In this document: positions 1 through 6,337 of the stretch, in pieces
How the letters are laid out: every line of letters begins with the position of its first letter
Position numbering within the stretch: the first letter of the stretch is position 1
Origin: Acidobacteriaceae bacterium
GTDB lineage: Bacteria > Acidobacteriota > Terriglobia > Terriglobales > Acidobacteriaceae
Length of the DNA stretch: 7,562 bases
NCBI GenBank assembly: GCA_003165455.1
Contig: PLUJ01000264.1
Span: forward strand, 234-7,795
Reading direction: 5' to 3'
Made by a program: the position numbers and the translations under genes
The notes under the pieces: generated by a model
The model's database searches: none
What the model was told of the DNA's origin: nothing
Seen by the model: the letters and a program-made list of their open reading frames with translations, nothing else

Positions 1-2040
1 CATTTCGAAGACGCATTGTCCATGGAAAGCGCGGCGGTGCACGGAGCGCTCGCGGAAATTTGCTTTCTCACCGCGGACGTCTTCGCAGCCATGCTTGTTT
101 CTTATCACCGCGGCGGACCGATGCCGGAAACCGCCGCTCTGCGCATAAGAATTGACGAGCTTACGTCGGGAAAGACGGCCAAGAAAGCGCGGAAGAAAAG
201 TTCCGCCGCGGAATTGGCGAAGTCGGGAAAAGACTGGTCCGAGAGCGAAAAGCTCGGGATCGCCAGAGCGCAGGCTGCGGGCCTGGCGATCTATGACGTT
301 CTGGTAAAAATCGATGTGCATTGCAGCATGCCGATTGCCGCTCGCCAGTTGATTCATAACGCGATCGGAGAAGTTGGGCAAGTCCTGGCGATGCGGCCGG
401 AGGCAAAAACCCCAGCCGCGAGCAAGCAGGCGGAATTCGTGATTGGCAGTTCGTACTCGGTAGAACAAATTTCGACGAAATGCCGGATTCCAACCATTTC
501 CTCCGATGTGAACGTTTTACTGATATCCGCCGCGCCTTTGAAGAAAGCGTCTCACGAGAAGGAACCTGCCGAGAACAGCGCGCCGGAGCCATTACCAGTC
601 TGTGAGAGGTCGGATGCGGAAGGCAGCACTCCGCGTTGTGAAACCAAAGCTGCGGACGAAGAAGCTCCAGCAAACCCAGTTGCAATGCACGAAGTGCCCG
701 CAAGTTCTTTGGCTTCGGCGGGAGGCCCGCAGGTTCGGGCTTCTGAAAGCTCGGGGCAACCGACGGCGGAAAACATTCTGCGCGTAGAAGCCGGACGGAT
801 CGATAACGTTCTGAACCTGGTGGGCGAGTTGATCATTGGTAAATCGATGTTGCAGCAGGCGCTGAATGAATTGGGAAAGCGCTATCCGAAAGAGCCGCTG
901 CGCGGGAAGTTCGCCGATGCGATGGCGTTTCAGGCGCGGGTGTTGAACGATCTGCAGCGGTCCGTAATGAAAATTCGCATGATACCTGTGGAGCAATTGT
1001 TCCGGCGCTTCCCCCGCATTGTGCGGGATGTGGCGCGGCAATGCGGGCGCGAAGTGGATTTGGAATTGAGCGGACAGGAAACTGACCTCGACAAAGGCAT
1101 CCTGGACGCCATTGCCGAACCGCTAACGCATCTGGTGCGAAATGCCGTGAGCCACGGAATCGAGCCGGTGGAGCAACGCCGGGCGGCCGGGAAACCGCCG
1201 CGCGGAAAGATCCGGATGAACGCTTTTCACCAGGGCAATCAGGTGATCGTCGAGATTAGTGACGATGGGCGCGGAATCGATGCGCAAAAAATTCGCATGA
1301 AGGCGGTCGAATCGGGACTCATTACCGCGGAAGAAGCGTCTCGCTTGAGTGACGGAGAATGCCTGGATCTCATTTTTCGCCCGGGGTTCAGCACGGCCGA
1401 GGTCGTGACCGAGGTATCCGGCCGCGGTGTTGGCATGGATGTGGTGCAAAGCGTTGTTTACCGGCTGAAAGCTACCATTCACATCGAGACTCGCGTAGGC
1501 CAAGGCACAACTTTCCGGCTGAAGCTGCCGCTAACGCTGGCGATCATCAAGGCCCTGATGTTCTGGGTGGAGCACCACCTGTACGCCATTCCTCTGAATG
1601 CCGTAAGCCAGATTGCGCGATCGACGGAAGCGGACGTTCACCAGGTGGATAATTACGAAGTTTTGCAGTTGCGGAATCAAGTACTGCCACTGCTTCGCCT
1701 GGGGCGAGGCGCAGCGATGGACATCGACCGGAAATCGACCAAGCTCTTCGTCTTAGTCATCACGGTGGGCGAAAAAAAGTACGGTTTAATCGTCGATAAG
1801 TTAGAAGGCGAGGAAGAATTGGTGATCAAGGCATTGGACGATCAGACCTTTGTCACCGATTTAGTCAACGGGGCTTCGATCCTGGGGGATGGGAAAGTCG
1901 TGCTGATTCTTAATTTGCCCGCCGTTGTGGAACATGTAGCCAAAGCGCGTCCTACGGCCATCGGCGTCACCAACACCGGACTTCTGTTGAATCAGGCCGA
2001 CAGGACCAGATTGACGGAAAGCGCGGGAGGCCGGGCGTGA
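1..2040 (+). CDS. cheA: Chemotaxis histidine kinase CheA, 5'-truncated by the window
   Basis: Histidine autokinase of a chemotaxis-type pathway, acting in the cytoplasm in a complex with receptors and CheW and phosphorylating CheY and CheB. The frame is open at base 1, so the true start and the phospho-accepting histidine lie upstream. Residues below are codons counted from base 1. Codons 1-45 look like the tail of the P1/HPt domain (HFEDALS). Codons 95-177 resemble a P2 response-regulator-docking domain. Codons 178-260 are an Ala/Pro/Glu/Ser-rich linker. The dimerisation domain starts at VEAGRID (262) and includes RMIPVEQLFRRFPR. The ATPase domain has the N box HLVRNAVSHGIE (377), G1 DDGRGID (421) and G2 GRGVGMD (474). 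A CheW-like domain follows from about 512 to 650. The usual Asp before HG in the N box is Ser here. There is no C-terminal receiver. The stop overlaps the cheB start by 4 bases. Confidence 0.97.
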   Translation, partial: HFEDALSMESAAVHGALAEICFLTADVFAAMLVSYHRGGPMPETAALRIRIDELTSGKTAKKARKKSSAAELAKSGKDWSESEKLGIARAQAAGLAIYDVLVKIDVHCSMPIAARQLIHNAIGEVGQVLAMRPEAKTPAASKQAEFVIGSSYSVEQISTKCRIPTISSDVNVLLISAAPLKKASHEKEPAENSAPEPLPVCERSDAEGSTPRCETKAADEEAPANPVAMHEVPASSLASAGGPQVRASESSGQPTAENILRVEAGRIDNVLNLVGELIIGKSMLQQALNELGKRYPKEPLRGKFADAMAFQARVLNDLQRSVMKIRMIPVEQLFRRFPRIVRDVARQCGREVDLELSGQETDLDKGILDAIAEPLTHLVRNAVSHGIEPVEQRRAAGKPPRGKIRMNAFHQGNQVIVEISDDGRGIDAQKIRMKAVESGLITAEEASRLSDGECLDLIFRPGFSTAEVVTEVSGRGVGMDVVQSVVYRLKATIHIETRVGQGTTFRLKLPLTLAIIKALMFWVEHHLYAIPLNAVSQIARSTEADVHQVDNYEVLQLRNQVLPLLRLGRGAAMDIDRKSTKLFVLVITVGEKKYGLIVDKLEGEEELVIKALDDQTFVTDLVNGASILGDGKVVLILNLPAVVEHVAKARPTAIGVTNTGLLLNQADRTRLTESAGGRA
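2025..2030 (+). promoter_or_regulatory. Shine-Dalgarno site of cheB
   Basis: GGGAGG lies 6 bases before the GTG at 2037, inside the last codons of cheA. It supports the GTG start and the 4-base GTGA overlap, an arrangement that usually gives translational coupling of the two genes. Confidence 0.8.
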
Positions 2041-3137
2041 CAAAAGCAAGAGTCCTGGTGGTGGACGATTCCGCGCTGATGCGCAAGCTGATTCCGCAGA
2101 TGCTGGCGGCGGATCCTTCCATCGAGGTTGTAGGAACGGCAATCGACGGAAATTTCTGTTTAAGAAAAATAGAAGAGTTAAAGCCGAATGTGGTGACGCT
2201 TGATTTGCAAATGCCGGGAATGAACGGCATCGAGACCTTAAAAGAGATCATGCGGCGCAATCCATTGCCGGTGATTGTGGTCAGCTCGCATTCCACCGAG
2301 GGTGCATCGATTACCTTCAAAGCGCTTGGGCTGGGAGCGTTCGATTTTGTTACAAAACCGCAGGCTGCAACCGCGCACACGGATGTAACCGCCCGTGCAC
2401 TAATTGCGAAGATCAAGGCGGCGGTCGATTGCAAAGTGGTTCGTCCAGCCAGCTTGATGGGAACGACAACGCGGGTCGAGAAGCTTTCGCCGGCGCATCC
2501 GGCTCAGGCTCCGGACAAGTTGGTTGCGATTGGAGTTTCGACCGGGGGACCGCAGGCGCTCGAGTTCCTGCTGGCGCTGTTGCCGCCGGATTTCCCGGGA
2601 ACGATTCTGGTTGTCCAACATATGCCCGAGGGCTTTACCGACATGTTTGCGCGCCGCTTGGATGAGTTAAGCGCACTGCGAGTGAAGGAAGCGCAATCGG
2701 GCGACATCCTGCAGGCAGGCCGGGTGTTGATTTGTCCGGGAAGCCGCCACATGAAAGTAAAGCGTCTGCCCATGGGGGACGTTGCGGTGCTGAATGACGA
2801 GGGGTTGGTCAATGGGCACCGTCCGAGCGTGGATGTTCTGTTTCATAGCGTGGCGCAGGAGTTTGGCAAACATGCCATTGCGGTATTGATGACCGGAATG
2901 GGCGACGACGGGGCGGAAGGACTGGGCGCGGTGCAGAGGGCTGGCGGCATGACGATCGCTCAAAGCGAGCAATCGTGCGTAGTCTACGGCATGCCGAAAG
3001 TTGCCATCGAGCGTGGTTACGCCACGCGCATCGTCTCGTTGGAGGGGCTCTCCGCGACATTGCAGGCGCTATGCGGACGCAACGACCGCAACGCCTCAAG
3101 CGGAATATCCGGGAACGCCTTTCACGCGAAACCGTAA
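2037..3137 (+). CDS. cheB: Chemotaxis response regulator protein-glutamate methylesterase CheB
   Basis: CheB removes methyl groups from (and in many species deamidates) receptor glutamyl residues, giving adaptation; CheA activates it by phosphorylating its receiver domain. The protein has 366 residues, the normal family length. Residues 1-120 are a receiver domain: acidic pair D10-D11, phospho-acceptor D56 in LDLQMPGMNG, and the conserved Lys in FVTKP. A linker of about 40 residues follows, then the methylesterase domain from about 163 to 350. The catalytic triad is visible as S168 (GVSTGGP), H195 (VQHMPEGFT) and D291 (GMGDDGAEG), so the enzyme looks intact. The GTG start has a well-placed Shine-Dalgarno site and overlaps the cheA stop. 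The partner methyltransferase CheR is not in the window. Confidence 0.97.
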   Translation: MTKARVLVVDDSALMRKLIPQMLAADPSIEVVGTAIDGNFCLRKIEELKPNVVTLDLQMPGMNGIETLKEIMRRNPLPVIVVSSHSTEGASITFKALGLGAFDFVTKPQAATAHTDVTARALIAKIKAAVDCKVVRPASLMGTTTRVEKLSPAHPAQAPDKLVAIGVSTGGPQALEFLLALLPPDFPGTILVVQHMPEGFTDMFARRLDELSALRVKEAQSGDILQAGRVLICPGSRHMKVKRLPMGDVAVLNDEGLVNGHRPSVDVLFHSVAQEFGKHAIAVLMTGMGDDGAEGLGAVQRAGGMTIAQSEQSCVVYGMPKVAIERGYATRIVSLEGLSATLQALCGRNDRNASSGISGNAFHAKP

Positions 3138-3203
3138 TTTCAGACGGCAGATTCGATGACTTGAGTAACTGGATGGTGGGGTACAGCGGTGATGAAATAG
3201 AAC

Positions 3204-3209
3204 GGGAGG
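3204..3209 (+). promoter_or_regulatory. Shine-Dalgarno site of cheY
   Basis: GGGAGG is followed after 5 bases by the ATG at 3215. This decides the cheY start: the same frame is open much further upstream, into cheB, and contains another ATG at 3173 without such a site. Confidence 0.85.
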
Positions 3210-3214
3210 TTGTT

Positions 3215-3655
3215 ATGGAGCAGTTCGCAGCAGTAAAACGAAGCAAGGATGGTCAACCGGTGCGCTACTTGATCGTGGACGATTCAGTGTTCGCGCGCAA
3301 GAATCTGACCCGGATGATCGAAACCTTTGGCGGACAAGTGGCGGCCGAAGCGGGCGACGGCCTCACCGCAATCAGCGAGTTCGATCGCACTCATCCTGAC
3401 ATCGTTCTCATGGATATCACCATGCCGCAGATGGAAGGAATTGAGGCGGCGGAGAAAATTGTGCAGGCGCATCCGGAAGCGCGCGTGGTGATGGTTTCCT
3501 CGGTAGGCTACCAGGAAAATATCGTGGCCGCACTGCAGCGCGGAGCCCGGCATTTTGTGCAGAAGCCGGTGAAACCGGAAGTACTCTACGAAGTGATCAA
3601 GTACGTGATGGGAGAAGATGGATTGGTGGCGAACGCGGCTGGAGCAGGAGTGTAA
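3215..3655 (+). CDS. cheY: CheY-type single-domain response regulator
   Basis: A stand-alone receiver of 146 residues, the likely output regulator of the adjacent CheA. In classical systems CheY~P binds the flagellar motor switch, but no motor genes are in view, so the output here is not proven. Visible receiver residues are the acidic pair D22-D23 (LIVDDS), the phospho-acceptor D67 (LMDITMPQMEG), the switch Ser S95 (MVSS) and the conserved K117 (VQKP). F114 sits where the enteric protein has its Tyr switch. About 17 residues precede the receiver core, slightly more than the minimum. I chose the ATG at 3215 for its strong Shine-Dalgarno site; the longer open frame back to 2975 runs antiparallel to no evidence of coding and overlaps cheB. 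cheX follows after 4 bases, pointing to co-translation with its probable phosphatase. Confidence 0.95.
   Translation: MEQFAAVKRSKDGQPVRYLIVDDSVFARKNLTRMIETFGGQVAAEAGDGLTAISEFDRTHPDIVLMDITMPQMEGIEAAEKIVQAHPEARVVMVSSVGYQENIVAALQRGARHFVQKPVKPEVLYEVIKYVMGEDGLVANAAGAGV
3646..3650 (+). promoter_or_regulatory. Shine-Dalgarno site of cheX
   Basis: AGGAG at the very end of cheY lies 9 bases before the ATG at 3660. The in-frame ATG at 3666 would be 15 bases away, so 3660 is preferred. Confidence 0.7.
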
Positions 3656-3659
3656 TCGA

Positions 3660-4157
3660 ATGAAAATGGAGCTCATCCAGCCTTTCATCAACGCGGCGGA
3701 TGCCGTATTGTCGCAAGGCCTTTCGGGAACCACGAAGGTCGGCCACCTCTCGATGGAAGAGGAAGGCTACCGCTGCCAGGGTGTGGCTGGAATGGTGGCG
3801 CTTACGGGCGACATCGAGGGCCGCATCATTCTGGATATGGAGCCGCAGACTGCCGTACGAGTAGCCAGCCACTATGCCGGCGCCGATTTACCCGAATCCG
3901 ATGGACTTATCAAGGAAACTATTTTTGAGCTGGCGAACCAGGTGGTGGGCAATGCAGTGTGCGCACTGAACGATCAGGGATTTCATTTTCGCGTACACCC
4001 CCCACTGCTGTTGAGTTCCGCCGAGGGCGATAAAAGCAGCGAAGACGTGGAAGCTCTGATGATTTGCTTCGAAACTTCCCTGGGCAACGTATTCATGAAT
4101 GTCGCATTGCGATACAACAAGCAGCGCATGTCGGAACACGCGGCGGCGGGACGCTAA
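3660..4157 (+). CDS. cheX: CheX-type chemotaxis phosphatase (CheC/CheX/FliY superfamily)
   Basis: Probable CheY~P phosphatase, ending the signal made by CheA. The protein has 165 residues, normal for CheX. The N-terminus (ELIQPFINAADAVL) matches the opening helix of the family. The central part has the strand and turn region GMVALTGDIEGRIIL (44-58). The single active-site helix carries the ExxN motif as E90 and N93 in IFELANQVVGNA. In Thermotoga CheX the equivalent Glu and Asn attack the aspartyl phosphate of CheY. Only one such motif is present, as in CheX and unlike the two of most CheC proteins. The position directly after cheY fits this role. ATG 3666 (two codons later) is an alternative start. 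Its TAA overlaps the stop of the minus-strand gene beyond it, and no hairpin terminator is visible. Confidence 0.9.
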   Translation: MKMELIQPFINAADAVLSQGLSGTTKVGHLSMEEEGYRCQGVAGMVALTGDIEGRIILDMEPQTAVRVASHYAGADLPESDGLIKETIFELANQVVGNAVCALNDQGFHFRVHPPLLLSSAEGDKSSEDVEALMICFETSLGNVFMNVALRYNKQRMSEHAAAGR

Positions 4158-5134
4158 GCTCGCAACGGCAACTGCAGGGTCGCATTCTCCCCGGCTTCAT
4201 CCTCCGGATCGGCAAGCTTTCTGAGTTCAGGGTATTTTTGCAACAGCGTCGGCGGAGCCAGTACCCGCTTGCCACCGATCATCGCCTTCAGCTCCAGCGC
4301 GTTTACTCCGGCTTTGCTTTCAAAATGATTGTTGGTGATCACGTAAGTCTTCTGCGCGCGTGAGGCGACACTCCTAATTCTGTCTTTCCAACCTTCGAGT
4401 TCTTTTTCGCTATAGAGATAGTTATAGCGGTCATTGCGATTGTCAGAATCGAACCATTGCTCGTAGTTGCGTCCGTGAAGGCGAACGTAACCGATGGGGC
4501 CGGTGACGTGTTCGGTTGGCGCCAGAGACCGCCCCAGCAAAGGCTGATCGATGTTGCAGAATCCCACGTCTTTTTGCGCGAATGCAGCCAGGGTCGCGGG
4601 ATCATTCCAACTGGAATGCCGCACTTCGACCACTCGCGGATACTCGATGAATTGGCGCAGCAGGCGGTCCAGATACTCACGATTCAATGAAGTGTTCTTG
4701 AAGGAAATGGGGAACTGGATGAGCAGCGCCCCGAACCGTCCTTCATTGGCAAGGGCGTCGAGTCCTTCGCGGGTGCGGCTTTCGTCGTCGTCACTCGGGC
4801 GTATGCTGGCCGCGGAAGTCGGCTCCATGATCGACAGAGGCGAATGGGTGAATGCTCGATACAGCTTGGCGGTGAAGAGAAAATTCTTGTTCACGGCTGC
4901 CACTTTGCGGCACCACAGCTTGGCCAGTTCAGGCTTCAGCGGACCGTAGAACGAAGTATTGATCTCCGTGGTGTCGAAAAAGCGCGCCAGGTACTCGAGC
5001 GCATGCTGTTTTCGGCGCTGCATCCCTGATGGGTAGAAGATGCCGTCCCAGTCTTTGTAAGACCAGCCGGCCGTGCCGATGCGGATGTTGTCCGGTGGGA
5101 ACGAATTGGAGGGGGCATCGGGCAAAGGTTCCAT
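4154..5134 (-). CDS. DUF72 (YecE-like) family protein
   Basis: A DUF72 protein of 326 residues from the ATG at 5134. The family is widespread with a TIM-barrel-like fold; its biochemical role is not settled, so none is claimed. Hallmarks in order are IGTAGWSYKDW (19-29) with FYP after it, the TTEINTSFYG block (55-64), FLFTAKLYRAFTH (85-97), LLIQFPISF (137-145), VVEVRHSSW (168-176), GYVRLHGRN (215-223) and TYVITNNHFESKA near 263-275. It is somewhat longer than many members because of extra residues at the C-terminal end. An in-frame TTG at 5161 would add 9 residues; neither start has a good Shine-Dalgarno site, so the start is uncertain. It is read towards cheX, with overlapping stop codons, and lies 156 bases downstream of the CAP-domain gene, so it may or may not share that transcript. 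Confidence 0.9.
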   Translation of the reverse strand: MEPLPDAPSNSFPPDNIRIGTAGWSYKDWDGIFYPSGMQRRKQHALEYLARFFDTTEINTSFYGPLKPELAKLWCRKVAAVNKNFLFTAKLYRAFTHSPLSIMEPTSAASIRPSDDDESRTREGLDALANEGRFGALLIQFPISFKNTSLNREYLDRLLRQFIEYPRVVEVRHSSWNDPATLAAFAQKDVGFCNIDQPLLGRSLAPTEHVTGPIGYVRLHGRNYEQWFDSDNRNDRYNYLYSEKELEGWKDRIRSVASRAQKTYVITNNHFESKAGVNALELKAMIGGKRVLAPPTLLQKYPELRKLADPEDEAGENATLQLPLRA

Positions 5135-5290
5135 GGACACCGCAATCGGAGGGCAAAACAAAAGGTTAGCACTGGTCCGGAGAATTGTCGCACTACTCGA
5201 CGAACGGGGCGGCTTTCGCGCTGAACAACCTAACGGATGGCCGCTCCAAGTTCGAGGCGAGGTGAATTTGCATTCTTGTGCTCTGACGCT

Positions 5291-6217
5291 TTAGTCCAGC
5301 GACAACACCACCCAGTACGCGCCTGTGAGATGCGTTTGGGTGCGAGCGTAGCACGCCCCAACGGAGAAGCTCCGTAGATTGCGGCTGGCGAGCGCCTGAT
5401 CCGCACCTTGCGGAAGCGTTTCCGGATGCAAGCTGGTATAAGTCAGCACGGTATAACGTTGGGCAAGCTGATGCACCGGGGAGGTGTCCAGTTTGTCGGC
5501 ATGGGCCATGGAGCAAGCGGCATCGTCGGCTACGGTAAGGTCCCGTCGCGGAAGTTGCGCTTGTCCTGTCTGGTGCCGCGAACGCGCGACAGCGTCAGCG
5601 ATGCTCGCTTTCGCCTCTGTCACGGAATAGGTGGGGAGGGCATGGCCGAAATCCTGCACGATATAGAGGCGTTCGCCGCTGCGAATCACGCCCAGACCGA
5701 CTACGTTATAGTTCGCGTTAAGCAGGTTGGCGCGGTGCGGAGGAGATAGCATCAGATGTCGCTGCGCTTCTGCGGGGTCGTAATCGAGAGCGACGTTTTC
5801 CCCTTCCTGATCGAGTTGCGTGCGCGTGGCTGCTGCGAGCCGCTGCGGCAGGGAGGGTTCCCCTTCAAACTGGTGCGAAAGCTGTCGCTCCGCAAACATG
5901 GCTTGCGCATGTTCCCTGGCGGCGGCAGAGAGGCCGGCATCAAGGGTTAGAAGCGGCGCCCCAGCTTGCGCTCTCGCTTGATTCGCCAGCAGCAGCAATT
6001 GCTGTTCCGCTTGCGAATCGTATTCGATAAAAGGAATACCGGGGGAACTGGCCGAGGCTGGTTTTAGAGTTGCGTGCGAAGACGAATTACCGGTGGAATC
6101 CGAATCTCCCCCGGAAGAAGCCTTCACTCGTTTAGAAAGCGGAGCGGAGCTGGCGCTCATAACGAGCAAAACCACCATCGCGATCCTTCGTCCGATTCTC
6201 TTAGGAGCCCTTAGCAT
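5291..6217 (-). CDS. Exported CAP/SCP-domain (YkwD-like) protein with unassigned C-terminal region
   Basis: A 308-residue protein predicted to leave the cytoplasm. Residues 1-25 look like a signal peptide or N-terminal anchor: basic MLRAPKRIGRR, then hydrophobic IAMVVLLVMSASSA. A Ser/Gly-rich stretch follows (34-60). Residues 66-192 form a CAP domain: AREHAQAMF (100-108), SH (114-115), GENVA (139-143), SPPHRANLLN (158-167) and VVGLGV (172-177). The cavity residues typical of bacterial CAP proteins (H115, E140, H161) are present, though the usual Trp before M.SP.H is absent. Function in bacteria is mostly unknown. Residues 196-308 match nothing I recognise. The ATG at 6217 is chosen because it gives a clean signal peptide and has AGCAGG 8 bases upstream; an in-frame TTG at 6280 would add 21 charged residues in front. 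Confidence 0.88.
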   Translation of the reverse strand: MLRAPKRIGRRIAMVVLLVMSASSAPLSKRVKASSGGDSDSTGNSSSHATLKPASASSPGIPFIEYDSQAEQQLLLLANQARAQAGAPLLTLDAGLSAAAREHAQAMFAERQLSHQFEGEPSLPQRLAAATRTQLDQEGENVALDYDPAEAQRHLMLSPPHRANLLNANYNVVGLGVIRSGERLYIVQDFGHALPTYSVTEAKASIADAVARSRHQTGQAQLPRRDLTVADDAACSMAHADKLDTSPVHQLAQRYTVLTYTSLHPETLPQGADQALASRNLRSFSVGACYARTQTHLTGAYWVVLSLD

Positions 6218-6275
6218 TCGGTGTGCCTGCTCTAGCTCGATCCTCTGTTCGAAGTTCGAGTGGGGAAGGGCTCGA

Positions 6276-6287
6276 AGCAAATTTGCT
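6276..6287. repeat. 12-base perfect palindrome between divergent genes
   Basis: AGCAAATTTGCT is fully self-complementary and AT-rich in the middle, in the 120-base gap between the minus-strand CAP gene (start 6217) and the plus-strand rmuC (start 6338). It could be an operator for a dimeric regulator of one or both genes. The nearby CTCGA (6236-6240) and TCGAG (6256-6260) form a second, weaker inverted pair. No binding protein can be named, and a palindrome of this length can also arise by chance. Confidence 0.35.
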
Positions 6288-6337
6288 GCTGGTGCTACGC
6301 TAGAGGCTCAAATCCAGCTGGAGAAGTTACCTTCGCT

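Noticed and set aside
592..1041. Minus-strand open frames inside cheA, e.g. 149 codons
   Set aside because: They lie fully inside a clear CheA, are rich in His/Arg/Pro and show no recognisable motif; they are by-products of GC-rich codon bias.
2975..3214. Long upstream extension of the cheY reading frame, into the 3' part of cheB
   Set aside because: The extension overlaps cheB in another frame, its Arg-rich content is typical of a shadow frame, and the ATG at 3215 has a strong Shine-Dalgarno site and gives a normal CheY length.
3138..3214. Possible internal promoter (TTGAGT at 3161 and TACAGC at 3182) before cheY
   Set aside because: The second hexamer matches only half of the consensus and the spacing is 15 bases, so this is no better than chance.
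5135..5290. Possible promoter, terminator or small RNA in the 156-base gap between the two minus-strand genes
   Set aside because: I found only a 5-base stem (GCGGC 5209-5213 with GCCGC 5240-5244) with a wide loop, no T-run and only a poor promoter-like match (GCGACA, then GCTAAC), so nothing can be supported.
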